A stretch of 6,805 nucleotides of DNA from Granulosicoccaceae bacterium (GCA_030632035.1 DAOVJZ010000082.1:1-6805), one strand, 5' to 3'. Numbered from the stretch's first letter, positions 1 through 6,299 are shown. Translations and numbers: made by a program. Notes: generated by a model from the sequence alone, not told the origin.

Positions 1-1
1 C

Positions 2-349
2 GAACTGATTATCCCGGTTCCCCTGCATTCCACACGCCTGCGTCAGCGAGGATTCAACCAGGCACTGGAGTTGGCTCGACCTTTATCCCAACAGTTTTCT
101 ATTCCGATGGACTCCAAAAGTTGCCAACGCAGGGTGCCGACGGTGCCACAATCAAGTCTTTCTGGCAAAAAACGCGCCAGCAACCTGAAAAATGTGTTCC
201 ATATAAAGAAACCCGTATCTGCCAAACATGTTGTAATTGTGGATGATGTCATGACCACCGGTCACACCATTGAGGAAGTCGCAAAAACCTTACGTACATC
301 AGGTGTTGAGCAAATTGATGTCTGGTTATGCGGTCGAACGGCTAAATAA
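2..349 (+). CDS. comF: ComF family phosphoribosyltransferase, C-terminal part (5' end outside window)
   Basis: The reading frame is open from the first bases of the window and ends at TAA 347-349, so about 115 C-terminal residues are visible. ComF-family proteins usually have about 230 residues, so the N-terminal half, with its usual zinc-finger-like cysteines, lies outside. Two family hallmarks are visible: the VPVPLH...RLRQRGFNQA segment near the window start, and the PRPP-binding loop VVIVDDVMTTGHT at 230-268, with two adjacent acidic residues followed by TTGHT. Between them, the RVPTVPQSSLSGKKRASNL region matches the usual Q-x-LS-x-x-x-R-x-x-N pattern. Family members in naturally competent bacteria (ComF, GntX) are linked to uptake of transforming DNA or use of DNA as nutrient; the exact reaction is not settled. 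No strong terminator follows. A small ATG inside this frame (71) is not the real start, since homology extends upstream of it. Confidence 0.94.
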   Translation, partial: ELIIPVPLHSTRLRQRGFNQALELARPLSQQFSIPMDSKSCQRRVPTVPQSSLSGKKRASNLKNVFHIKKPVSAKHVVIVDDVMTTGHTIEEVAKTLRTSGVEQIDVWLCGRTAK

Positions 350-361
350 TACTAAAGAAAA

Positions 362-430
362 GTGATCAACCGTCGAAAATGTGAGAAAGGGATCACAATA
401 ATTCATCTATAAATGTTGGAAGATGATCCC
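362..430 (+). promoter_or_regulatory. Leader region with two competing inverted repeats
   Basis: GTGATC at 362-367 is the inverse complement of GATCAC at 391-396. The segment GGGATCA at 389-395 is the perfect inverse complement of TGATCCC at 424-430. The two pairings share bases 391-395, so only one can form at a time in an RNA. A possible -10 hexamer, TATAAA, sits at 408-413 without a recognisable -35. If transcription starts there, the first stem would be DNA-level only (an operator). If it starts further upstream, as read-through from comF, the region could switch between two RNA folds. The function is inferred, and the arms are short (6 and 7 bp). Confidence 0.3.
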
Positions 431-454
431 GTAAGGCAACGTGGGGAGAACATT

Positions 455-523
455 ATGCCTGTCATATCAAAGAGCATTTCGGTTGTTTCCAATCTATACT
501 TTGTAGAACCAGCCACATATTGA
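455..523 (+). CDS. Possible 22-codon leader peptide upstream of the diguanylate cyclase
   Basis: A short ORF starts at ATG 455-457 and stops at TGA 521-523. It is preceded by a strong purine-rich ribosome binding site, GGGGAGA at 443-449, with about 5 bases of spacing. The predicted product begins MPVISKSISVVSN and ends VEPATY; it has no recognisable domain. The stop codon overlaps the GAGGTG ribosome binding site (522-527) of the downstream diguanylate cyclase gene, the arrangement expected for translational coupling or leader-peptide control. Bases 428-432 (CCCGT) could pair with 439-444 (ACGTGG, one bulged T), partly covering this ORF's ribosome binding site. I do not recognise the peptide, and a 22-codon ORF can arise by chance. 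The support is the ribosome binding site and the stop/RBS overlap only. Confidence 0.35.
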   Translation: MPVISKSISVVSNLYFVEPATY

Positions 524-527
524 GGTG
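522..527 (+). promoter_or_regulatory. Ribosome binding site deciding the diguanylate cyclase start
   Basis: GAGGTG lies 10 bases before ATG 538 and supports that start over the in-frame TTG at 520. It overlaps the TGA stop of the upstream 22-codon ORF. Confidence 0.6.
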
Positions 528-537
528 TCACAGTCAT

Positions 538-1704
538 ATGTCTGAAGACGCCATAAAAGAAACCCGCCTGCTTAAACAGCATTTGCGTGACCTTGTTGAC
601 CAGGCGCGTAAAAATGAAGAAAAGATGCGCCGCTTTCAGGCCATTGAATTACAGCTCATCAGTGCCTCCAATATGCTGGAGCTGATCGAAACTATCCTGT
701 ACGACTATCGTGAAGCCTTTCATCTTGATGCACTCACATTGATGCTGCTCGATCCGACCAATGAATTTGAGCGTATCCTGAAAGATGATAATACCAATCC
801 AGAAGAACACCCCAACCTATTATTTTCCATAAGTCCGGAAGAAATACAGCTACTGGATAGTCTTTCCATATTCCCGACATTGGGACGCTATAAAAAGCGT
901 ACACACACTATTTTGTTCCCAAATGCGCATCCACGCCCGGAAACGATTGCCATTCTGCCGCTGGTGCGTCATGGCAAGCTGATTGGCTGTATGAATCTGG
1001 GCAGTTACCAATCGGATCGGTTTGAAAATGGCAGCGCAACGGATTTTCTGGAACGCATTGCGGCTATCGTGGCTATCTCACTGGAAAATACATTGAACAG
1101 TGAAAGACTAAAACGCACCGGTCTGACTGATCCATTGACCCGAATTAATAACCGGCGCTTTTTTGATCAACGACTCGGGGAAGAAGTCAGTCGTGCTCAC
1201 CGAAATGCCGAACCTTTGTCTTGCCTGTTTTTCGATATTGATTACTTCAAGAGGATCAATGACAACTACGGCCATCAAGCCGGTGATCAAGTATTGGCCG
1301 AGGTCGCCTCCCTGATTGCCATACAAATGCGTACCAGTGATGTGCTGGCACGTTATGGTGGTGAAGAATTCTCGGCCTTACTCTCCGATACAGACGTTGG
1401 CAAAGCCATGGAAATTGCGGAACGTATTCGACAAAATATTGAAGAACATCCATTTAAGATTGATCAGCACACCACTATCAATATCACCCTGTCTATTGGT
1501 GTTTCTACCTTGATCCCGGATGGTGACCAAAGTGGATTAAAGACCTATGCCTCCTGGCTGGTAGGTTATGCCGATCGTGCCCTGTTGCAGGCCAAGGAAA
1601 CCGGTCGTAATCAGGTCAAATGTGCAGGCATTATCCATGCCAGTACCGAAGAGCAATTCCAGGGTGTTGTACTACCCAGCATGCAACTGGAATCAAGTAA
1701 CTAA
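538..1704 (+). CDS. Diguanylate cyclase with N-terminal DUF484/GAF-like sensor domain
   Basis: This 388-residue protein makes the second messenger cyclic di-GMP from two GTP. Residues 1-30 are charged and helical, probably a short coiled coil. Residues about 30-185 look like a GAF/DUF484 sensor fold, with the typical segment IAILPLVRHGKLIGCMNLGS followed by a TDFL motif. The GGDEF domain begins at the LTDPLTRINNRRFF segment (about 196) and runs to about 360. The active-site loop is GGEEF at 274-278, preceded by FFDIDYFKRIND (Mg-binding Asp 233). The product-inhibition I-site RxxD is present as RTSD at 265-268, exactly five residues before GGEEF, so the enzyme should be active and feedback-inhibited. 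No membrane segment or signal peptide is seen; it is probably cytosolic. I chose ATG 538 because GAGGTG at 522-527 lies 10 bases upstream; an in-frame TTG at 520 would add six unlikely residues and has no ribosome binding site at proper spacing. The sensor ligand is unknown. Confidence 0.95.
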   Translation: MSEDAIKETRLLKQHLRDLVDQARKNEEKMRRFQAIELQLISASNMLELIETILYDYREAFHLDALTLMLLDPTNEFERILKDDNTNPEEHPNLLFSISPEEIQLLDSLSIFPTLGRYKKRTHTILFPNAHPRPETIAILPLVRHGKLIGCMNLGSYQSDRFENGSATDFLERIAAIVAISLENTLNSERLKRTGLTDPLTRINNRRFFDQRLGEEVSRAHRNAEPLSCLFFDIDYFKRINDNYGHQAGDQVLAEVASLIAIQMRTSDVLARYGGEEFSALLSDTDVGKAMEIAERIRQNIEEHPFKIDQHTTINITLSIGVSTLIPDGDQSGLKTYASWLVGYADRALLQAKETGRNQVKCAGIIHASTEEQFQGVVLPSMQLESSN

Positions 1705-1743
1705 CCTGCCCTTTAAATAACATCAACTTAGCTCATTTTCATG

Positions 1744-1768
1744 CTATCTGATCTCACCAGATCGATAG
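1744..1768 (+). terminator. Hairpin 40 bases after the diguanylate cyclase gene, possible weak terminator
   Basis: The left arm CTATC-t-GATCT (1744-1754, one bulged T at 1749) pairs with the right arm AGATC-GATAG (1759-1768), giving ten base pairs around a CACC loop. No T-run follows directly, so it is not a classical intrinsic terminator. It may act as an RNA 3'-end or processing hairpin. Both arms contain a GATC site, so it could also belong to the DnaA-box region downstream. Confidence 0.35.
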
Positions 1769-1812
1769 AAGTGCTTGTCTTTCAGTAAAACTAATCAATA
1801 TTCCCAATATGG

Positions 1813-1821
1813 TTATGCACA
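1813..1821 (+). promoter_or_regulatory. DnaA box (strict consensus), outlying
   Basis: TTATGCACA matches the DnaA recognition consensus TTATNCACA exactly. It lies about 170 bases before the main box cluster, on the other side of the AT-rich stretch. The eight fixed bases make one chance match per roughly 30 kb expected over both strands, so its closeness to the other boxes is notable. Confidence 0.55.
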
Positions 1822-1870
1822 GGGTGTAAAGATAGGCCGTAATGCTCATGAAAAGTCTCACGAAAGACCA

Positions 1871-1920
1871 CTATAAAACTGTAAAAATAATATAACTTAT
1901 TGAAGTTAATTGGTTTTATT
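1871..1920. other. AT-rich stretch between DnaA boxes, candidate unwinding element
   Basis: 42 of these 50 bases are A or T (84%), clearly more than the flanking genes. The stretch includes a 6-bp inverted repeat, TAACTT (1893-1898) and AAGTTA (1903-1908), around ATTG. It lies between the outlying DnaA box at 1813 and the cluster at 1992-2026, as an origin unwinding element might. I see no clear copies of the E. coli 13-mer repeats, and ordinary AT-rich promoter upstream DNA would look similar. Confidence 0.3.
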
Positions 1921-1991
1921 CCCGAGTCTATTTTGTCACCAATCTGACATTTATTAACCAATCCTGCAGAAAGAGATATGATCAAAACCAT

Positions 1992-2026
1992 TCATCCACA
2001 GAGTTATCCACAGATTTTGTGGATAA
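1992..2026. promoter_or_regulatory. Cluster of three DnaA boxes, two perfect and inverted
   Basis: The box TTATCCACA at 2004-2012 (+ strand) and its inverse TGTGGATAA at 2018-2026 (- strand) are perfect matches to the high-affinity DnaA consensus and are separated by five bases (GATTT). A third, near-perfect box, TCATCCACA at 1992-2000, has one mismatch and lies 12 bases, start to start, upstream in the same orientation as the first. Close packing with defined orientation is typical of sites where several DnaA molecules assemble, such as oriC, datA, DARS or the dnaA promoter. The cluster ends 70 bases before priA. That DnaA binds here is inferred from the consensus; the purpose is open. Confidence 0.75.
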
Positions 2027-2046
2027 CATTTCGATTTTATTACAAT
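2017..2046 (+). promoter_or_regulatory. Possible priA promoter overlapping a DnaA box
   Basis: TACAAT at 2041-2046 matches the -10 consensus in five of six positions. TTGTGG at 2017-2022 is a poor -35 (first three bases match), with an 18-base spacer. The -35 lies within the inverted DnaA box, so bound DnaA would be expected to affect this promoter. A second TACAAT at 2075-2080 has no usable -35. This is a weak prediction. Confidence 0.3.
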
Positions 2047-2049
2047 CGA
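2031..2049. repeat. Six-bp inverted repeat in the priA upstream region
   Basis: TCGATT (2031-2036) and AATCGA (2044-2049) are perfect inverse complements around seven bases (TTATTAC), and overlap the possible -10 hexamer of priA and a GATC site at 2048-2051. It could be an operator half-site pair. Chance cannot be excluded at this arm length. Confidence 0.3.
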
Positions 2050-2096
2050 TCACCTGGCTTGGGAGTCTAGCCAATACAATGTGATAGAGTGATGCC

Positions 2097-4310
2097 ATGC
2101 TAACGAAAGCCACTGTCTTACAAGTTGCGGTGCCCACCCCTGTTTACCGAACCTTTGATTACCTACCGCCCAAGAACTGCAAAACAACATCCCTTGTTCC
2201 CGGTATGCGACTGCGTATCCCATTTGGCCGCTCACGTCTGGTCGGCATATTAATAAGTATTGAAAATAACAGCCGTATTGAATCGTCACGATTAAAAAGA
2301 GTCATTGAAGTACTGGATGATGAGCCCCTGTTACCAGCCAATCTCATGCAATTACTGGGCTGGATCAGTCGCTACTATCATTGCCCACCCGGCGAATGTT
2401 ACAGCGCCGCCCTGCCTACGCTTTTACGTAAAGGCAAACCTGCTATCGCAAAAGGGGAAGCTTTCTGGCTCCTGACAGCTAATGGGCTGGAGGCTGATCC
2501 GAACACATTAAAACGTGCACCACGCCAACAGGAATTGTTGCAATTCCTGAGTAAACAACCTGAAGGCGTAAATCGTGAACAGCTGGAGTCATATTCTGCT
2601 AACTGGCAAAATGCCATGCGCGAGCTAATTAAAAAAGGCTGGGCAAACACTGAAGACAGAACCCGTACGGTTAATGAGCCCATTGCCGAAAAAATACCCG
2701 GCCCAAAACTGAATGATGCCCAACAAGCAGCGGTAGACACCGTTAGCCTGCAACATGAACACTTCCAGCCTTTTTTACTGGATGGCGTGACCGGCAGTGG
2801 TAAAACCGAAGTCTATTTAAATATTATTCGTTCTTTCATTGAGCGGGGAGAACAGGCACTGGTATTGGTGCCCGAGATCGGTCTCACACCTCAACTACTG
2901 GAAAGGTTTCGTCAACGCCTGCAAGTACCGGTCGCTGTCTTGCACTCTGGTCTTTCCGATCAGGAACGACTGGCCGCATGGCTCATGGCAAGCAGTGGAC
3001 AGACACCCGTGGTTATTGGCACTCGCTCTGCCGTTTTCACGCCACTAGCCAGACCTGGCATTATTATTATCGATGAAGAACACGATATTTCCCTGAAACA
3101 ACTGGAAGGATTTCGTTATCACGCACGCGATGTAGCTGTCATGCGTGCACGCCAACTCAATATTCCAGTAGTACTCGGTACAGCAACACCGTCACTGGAA
3201 AGTCTTTTCAATGTTCAGCAAAATAAATACCAACACCTTATTCTGCCCGAACGTGCCGGCACGGCAAGCCACCCTGAACTAAAAGTGGTCGATTTGCGCA
3301 GGATACCCATGCCGGATCGTATTTCTCCCACGCTGGCCACCGGGATTAAGCAACGACTAAAGAACAAGGAACAGGTGTTACTGTTTCTTAACCGACGTGG
3401 TTTTGCACCCACATTGATCTGTCACGATTGTGGCTGGACCGCAGATTGTGAACGTTGCAATACCCACATGACACTGCACCGGCGTAAAAATAAACTGCGT
3501 TGTCATCATTGTGGTGTCGAACGTGCCGTTCCCCAACAATGTCCTTCTTGTCAGGCTGAAGATTTACAAACACTCGGGCAGGGAACCGAACGTATTGAGG
3601 ATGCACTGAAAGAGCGTTTTCCAGATGCCCGTGTTTTACGTATTGATCGCGACAGTACCCGGCGCAAGGGCAGTCTGCAAACCATGCTGGATCAAATTCA
3701 TGATGGCAAGGTAGATATTCTGGTCGGCACCCAAATGCTGGCCAAGGGTCATGATTTTCCTAATGTGACATTGGTCGGCATACTCGATATGGATCAAGGC
3801 TTGATGAGTGCCGACTTCCGCGCCAGTGAACGCATGGCACAATTACTGGTGCAAGTGGCCGGTCGTGCCGGTCGTGCTGAAAAACCGGGTGAAGTATTGA
3901 TCCAGACACACTACCCGGATCATCCCTTGCTCCAGACTTTACTTAAACATGGTTACCCCGCATTTGCTGAGGCCGCTTTGAAAGAACGGCAAGAGAGTGG
4001 CCTGCCACCCTATTCAGCCATGACCCTGTTACGTGCCGAATCCGTCAATGAAAAAGAACCCATGGGCTTTTTATCCGATGCGCGCAAAAATGCCGAGCAA
4101 CTGACAGGTAACAATGTCTTTATTCTGGGGCCAGTACCGGCTCCAATGGAAAAACGCGCTGGTCGTTTTCGGGCACAATTATTAGTTCAGGCAGATCAAC
4201 GCACTCACCTGCAACAGCTACTTGGCAACTGGGTTCAATCTATTGAATCACTCAAATCAGCACGTAAGGTGAGGTGGTCAATAGACGTGGATCCAATGGA
4301 AACCTATTAA
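2097..4310 (+). CDS. priA: Primosomal protein N' (replication restart helicase PriA)
   Basis: PriA recognises stalled or collapsed replication forks and D-loops, unwinds the lagging arm 3' to 5', and loads the DnaB helicase through PriB/DnaT or PriC, allowing restart away from oriC. The 737 residues match E. coli PriA (732). Order: N-terminal 3'-DNA-binding domain (about 1-105), winged helix (about 110-195), helicase lobe 1 with Walker A GVTGSGKT at 230-237 (Lys 236) and Walker B DEEH at 326-329, then GTATPSLES. Lobe 2 carries a zinc-binding insertion with eight cysteines (442, 445, 451, 454, 469, 472, 482, 485) and the motifs TQMLAKGHDFP (545-555) and QVAGRAGR (586-593), followed by the C-terminal domain. 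All catalytic and zinc residues are intact. ATG 2097 gives the expected N terminus (VLQVAVPTPVYRTFDYLPP); its ribosome binding site is weak (AGAGTG about 5 bases upstream). A DnaA-box cluster lies just upstream. Confidence 0.99.
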   Translation: MLTKATVLQVAVPTPVYRTFDYLPPKNCKTTSLVPGMRLRIPFGRSRLVGILISIENNSRIESSRLKRVIEVLDDEPLLPANLMQLLGWISRYYHCPPGECYSAALPTLLRKGKPAIAKGEAFWLLTANGLEADPNTLKRAPRQQELLQFLSKQPEGVNREQLESYSANWQNAMRELIKKGWANTEDRTRTVNEPIAEKIPGPKLNDAQQAAVDTVSLQHEHFQPFLLDGVTGSGKTEVYLNIIRSFIERGEQALVLVPEIGLTPQLLERFRQRLQVPVAVLHSGLSDQERLAAWLMASSGQTPVVIGTRSAVFTPLARPGIIIIDEEHDISLKQLEGFRYHARDVAVMRARQLNIPVVLGTATPSLESLFNVQQNKYQHLILPERAGTASHPELKVVDLRRIPMPDRISPTLATGIKQRLKNKEQVLLFLNRRGFAPTLICHDCGWTADCERCNTHMTLHRRKNKLRCHHCGVERAVPQQCPSCQAEDLQTLGQGTERIEDALKERFPDARVLRIDRDSTRRKGSLQTMLDQIHDGKVDILVGTQMLAKGHDFPNVTLVGILDMDQGLMSADFRASERMAQLLVQVAGRAGRAEKPGEVLIQTHYPDHPLLQTLLKHGYPAFAEAALKERQESGLPPYSAMTLLRAESVNEKEPMGFLSDARKNAEQLTGNNVFILGPVPAPMEKRAGRFRAQLLVQADQRTHLQQLLGNWVQSIESLKSARKVRWSIDVDPMETY

Positions 4311-4434
4311 TGAAAAAGTTTCTAATGCTCCCATATTGCGTTAAAAATAAGCTCAAAATGCTCACTTACTAGCGTGTAAGCTCCGCTTTTTCACTTATTT
4401 TTGCCTTATCTGGAAACATTAGAACTCTTTTTCA
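4311..4434. repeat. 124-base nested imperfect palindrome between priA and argS
   Basis: The outer arms are TGAAAAAG-t-TTCTAATG (4311-4327) and CATTAGAA-ct-CTTTTTCA (4417-4434), identical apart from one versus two bases in the middle. Further in, CCATAT (4331-4336) partly matches the inverse of ATCTGG (4408-4413), AAAAATAAG (4343-4351) pairs perfectly with CTTATTTTT (4394-4402), and CTTAC (4365-4369) with GTAAG (4376-4380) around a six-base loop. The whole interval can thus fold into one long interrupted hairpin. It starts at the base after the priA stop. The terminal inverted repeats and absence of an ORF suggest a MITE- or REP-like intergenic element. It may also serve as the priA transcript end. 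No target-site duplication is evident at its edges. Confidence 0.7.
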
Positions 4435-4463
4435 CGACTTCGCTAAACCTCTGTAACTAATGA

Positions 4464-4472
4464 TGTTAAAAT
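4464..4472 (+). promoter_or_regulatory. Extended -10 promoter element for argS
   Basis: TGTTAAAAT contains the extended -10 motif TGn directly followed by TAAAAT (five of six matches to TATAAT). No good -35 is seen 16-18 bases upstream, which is tolerated for extended -10 promoters. It would start transcription near 4479, giving a leader of about 40 bases before argS and, downstream, the SPOR-protein gene. It lies just outside the palindromic element. Confidence 0.45.
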
Positions 4473-4521
4473 GCGCACCAATTAATTGTTCCCAATACAC
4501 GTTATTTAAGCGATTTTTTCT

Positions 4522-6297
4522 ATGAAGCACCAAATCAAATCTCTTGTCAGTCAGGCAGTCGATGCCATTAAACAGGCCGGAATACTCGATGACAGTATTC
4601 AGCCTAATGTGCAGATCGAGCATGCACGTGACAAACAGCATGGCGATTATGCCTGTAACATTGCCATGATGCTGGCCAAACAGGCCAAACGTAAACCACG
4701 TGATCTGGCTGAAGAAATTATTAAACATTTACCGACTTCCGCACTGGTTGATAAAACCGAAATTGCCGGTCCCGGTTTTATTAATTTTTACATGAGTGCC
4801 AATGCATTCCATTCCGTTGTAACAGACGCACTGGAACAAAAACAATCTTTTGGTCGCAGTGATATTGGCAAAGGTAAAAAAATTCAGGTTGAATTTGTTT
4901 CAGCCAATCCAACTGGCCCCCTGCATGTCGGCCATGGTCGTGGAGCCGCTTACGGTGCAACCGTTTCCAATCTGCTGGAAGCTGCGGGTTATAACGTGCA
5001 TCGTGAATACTATGTTAATGATGCCGGACGCCAGATGGATATTCTTGGTACCAGTATCTGGTTGCGTTATCTCGATCTGTGCGGTGAAACTATTGTCTTT
5101 CCCAAAAATGGTTATCAAGGTGATTACATCTGGGACTTTGCCGCCAATCTGCATCGTGACAACAGTGACAAGTTTCGTCGTCCAGCAGAAAAAGTATTCG
5201 AAGGTGTGCCAGCCGATGAAGGTGAAGATGATGGTGAAGATGATGGTGACAAAGAGGCACACATTGACGGGCTGATAAAAAATGCACGCTCACTGTTAGG
5301 TGAAACCGATTACAACACCGTTTTTGAAGAAGGGCTGAATCGTATCCTTGATGACATTCGTCAGGATCTGGAAGAATTCGGTGTGACCTATGATGACTGG
5401 TTTTCAGAAAGAACACTGTTCACCAATGGTTCAGTTGATACTGCGATAAAACGCTTGCAAGATGCCAATCATGCCTATGAAAAAAACGGTGCTATCTGGT
5501 TCCGTTCTTCTGAATTTGGTGATGAAAAAGATCGTGTGCTGGTGCGTGATAATGGCATCAAGACCTATTTTGCTTCCGACATTGCCTATCACATGGATAA
5601 ACTGGAACGCGGTTATGATCGTGTCATCGATGTATGGGGTGCCGATCACCACGGTTATGTGCCACGCGTAAAAGCGGCATTAAAAGCCATTGGTGATGAT
5701 CCGGATAAGCTCGATGTATTACTGGTGCAATTTGCTGTGTTATATCGCGGTGGCGAAAAAGCACAAATGTCTACTCGCAGTGGTGAGTTTGTCACCTTAC
5801 GTGAACTGCGTGATGAAGTTGGTAATGATGCCGCGCGTTTCTTTTATGTGATGCACAAATGTGAACAACACATGGACTTTGATCTGGATCTGGCCAAGTC
5901 ACGTTCCAATGATAATCCGGTGTACTACGTGCAATATGCGCATGCACGCATTTGCAGTGTATGGCGTCAAATGGAAGAAAAAGGTTTTACCTTTGATGAA
6001 ACTGCTGGACGTAATGCACTGGATAAGCTCATCGAGCAACATGAACAGGATTTGATGAACAGCCTGTCACGCTATCCGGAAATTATAGAGACATCGGCAA
6101 CCAGTCATGAACCACATCAGATTGCCTATTACCTGCGTGATCTGGCGAACCATCTACATACCTACTACAATGCACATCAGTTTTTAGTCGATGATGCTGA
6201 TGTGCGTAATGCACGTCTTGTTTTAATTTCTGCTGTTAGACAAACACTACAAAACGGACTTGAACTGCTTGGCGTTTCAGCTCCGGAGTCCATGTAA
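4522..6297 (+). CDS. argS: Arginyl-tRNA synthetase
   Basis: This class I aminoacyl-tRNA synthetase attaches arginine to tRNA-Arg using ATP; like other ArgRS it needs the tRNA bound to activate arginine. It has 591 residues, against 577 in E. coli. An N-terminal tRNA-recognition domain (Add1, about 1-100) is followed by the catalytic Rossmann fold with the HIGH signature as HVGH at 135-138, within SANPTGPLHVGHGRGA. The KMSKS-equivalent loop reads MSTRSGEF at 416-423, as in many ArgRS that lack a canonical KMSKS. The C-terminal helical anticodon-binding domain (DALR type, about 470-591) ends in the usual L-x-LLG-x-x-x-PE-x-M. A Glu/Asp/Gly-rich segment at 233-245 comes from a 12-base tandem repeat. 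No Shine-Dalgarno sequence is visible before ATG 4522, but homology supports this start. The SPOR gene follows two bases after the stop. Confidence 0.99.
   Translation: MKHQIKSLVSQAVDAIKQAGILDDSIQPNVQIEHARDKQHGDYACNIAMMLAKQAKRKPRDLAEEIIKHLPTSALVDKTEIAGPGFINFYMSANAFHSVVTDALEQKQSFGRSDIGKGKKIQVEFVSANPTGPLHVGHGRGAAYGATVSNLLEAAGYNVHREYYVNDAGRQMDILGTSIWLRYLDLCGETIVFPKNGYQGDYIWDFAANLHRDNSDKFRRPAEKVFEGVPADEGEDDGEDDGDKEAHIDGLIKNARSLLGETDYNTVFEEGLNRILDDIRQDLEEFGVTYDDWFSERTLFTNGSVDTAIKRLQDANHAYEKNGAIWFRSSEFGDEKDRVLVRDNGIKTYFASDIAYHMDKLERGYDRVIDVWGADHHGYVPRVKAALKAIGDDPDKLDVLLVQFAVLYRGGEKAQMSTRSGEFVTLRELRDEVGNDAARFFYVMHKCEQHMDFDLDLAKSRSNDNPVYYVQYAHARICSVWRQMEEKGFTFDETAGRNALDKLIEQHEQDLMNSLSRYPEIIETSATSHEPHQIAYYLRDLANHLHTYYNAHQFLVDDADVRNARLVLISAVRQTLQNGLELLGVSAPESM
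5221..5244 (+). repeat. In-frame 12-base tandem duplication in argS
   Basis: GGTGAAGATGAT occurs twice without interruption (5221-5232 and 5233-5244), followed by a partial third unit, GGTGAC. It encodes repeated Gly-Glu-Asp-Asp at residues 234-241 in a variable, probably surface-exposed insertion of the catalytic domain. As a multiple of three, changes in copy number would keep the frame. Confidence 0.85.
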
Positions 6298-6299
6298 AT

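Noticed and set aside
520..537. In-frame TTG start adding six residues to the diguanylate cyclase
   Set aside because: The GAGGTG ribosome binding site lies downstream of this TTG and serves ATG 538; the extra residues match nothing in the family.
350..537. c-di-GMP (GEMM) riboswitch before the diguanylate cyclase
   Set aside because: I looked for the conserved GEMM core and did not find it; the local inverted repeats do not build its three-way fold.
1909..1962. Inverted repeat ATTGGTT / AACCAAT in the gap before priA
   Set aside because: Seven-bp arms 40 bases apart in AT-rich DNA are within what chance gives, and no other signal supports a role.
1791..1991. Reverse-strand 66-codon frame in the gap before priA
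   Set aside because: The product shows no recognisable domain, no clear ribosome binding site was seen, and the interval carries DnaA-box and AT-rich features instead.
2399..2740. Antisense 113-codon frame inside priA
   Set aside because: It lies wholly within a conserved gene, and its serine/cysteine/leucine-rich translation resembles no known family.
4435..4521. T-box or other aminoacylation-sensing leader before argS
   Set aside because: The leader from the likely promoter is only about 40 bases, with no T-box sequence; T-boxes are also not expected in gammaproteobacteria.
4900..5416. Long open frames on both strands overlapping argS
   Set aside because: They are shadow frames of argS, with low-complexity products mirroring the GATGAT-type codons and no ribosome binding sites or recognisable domains.
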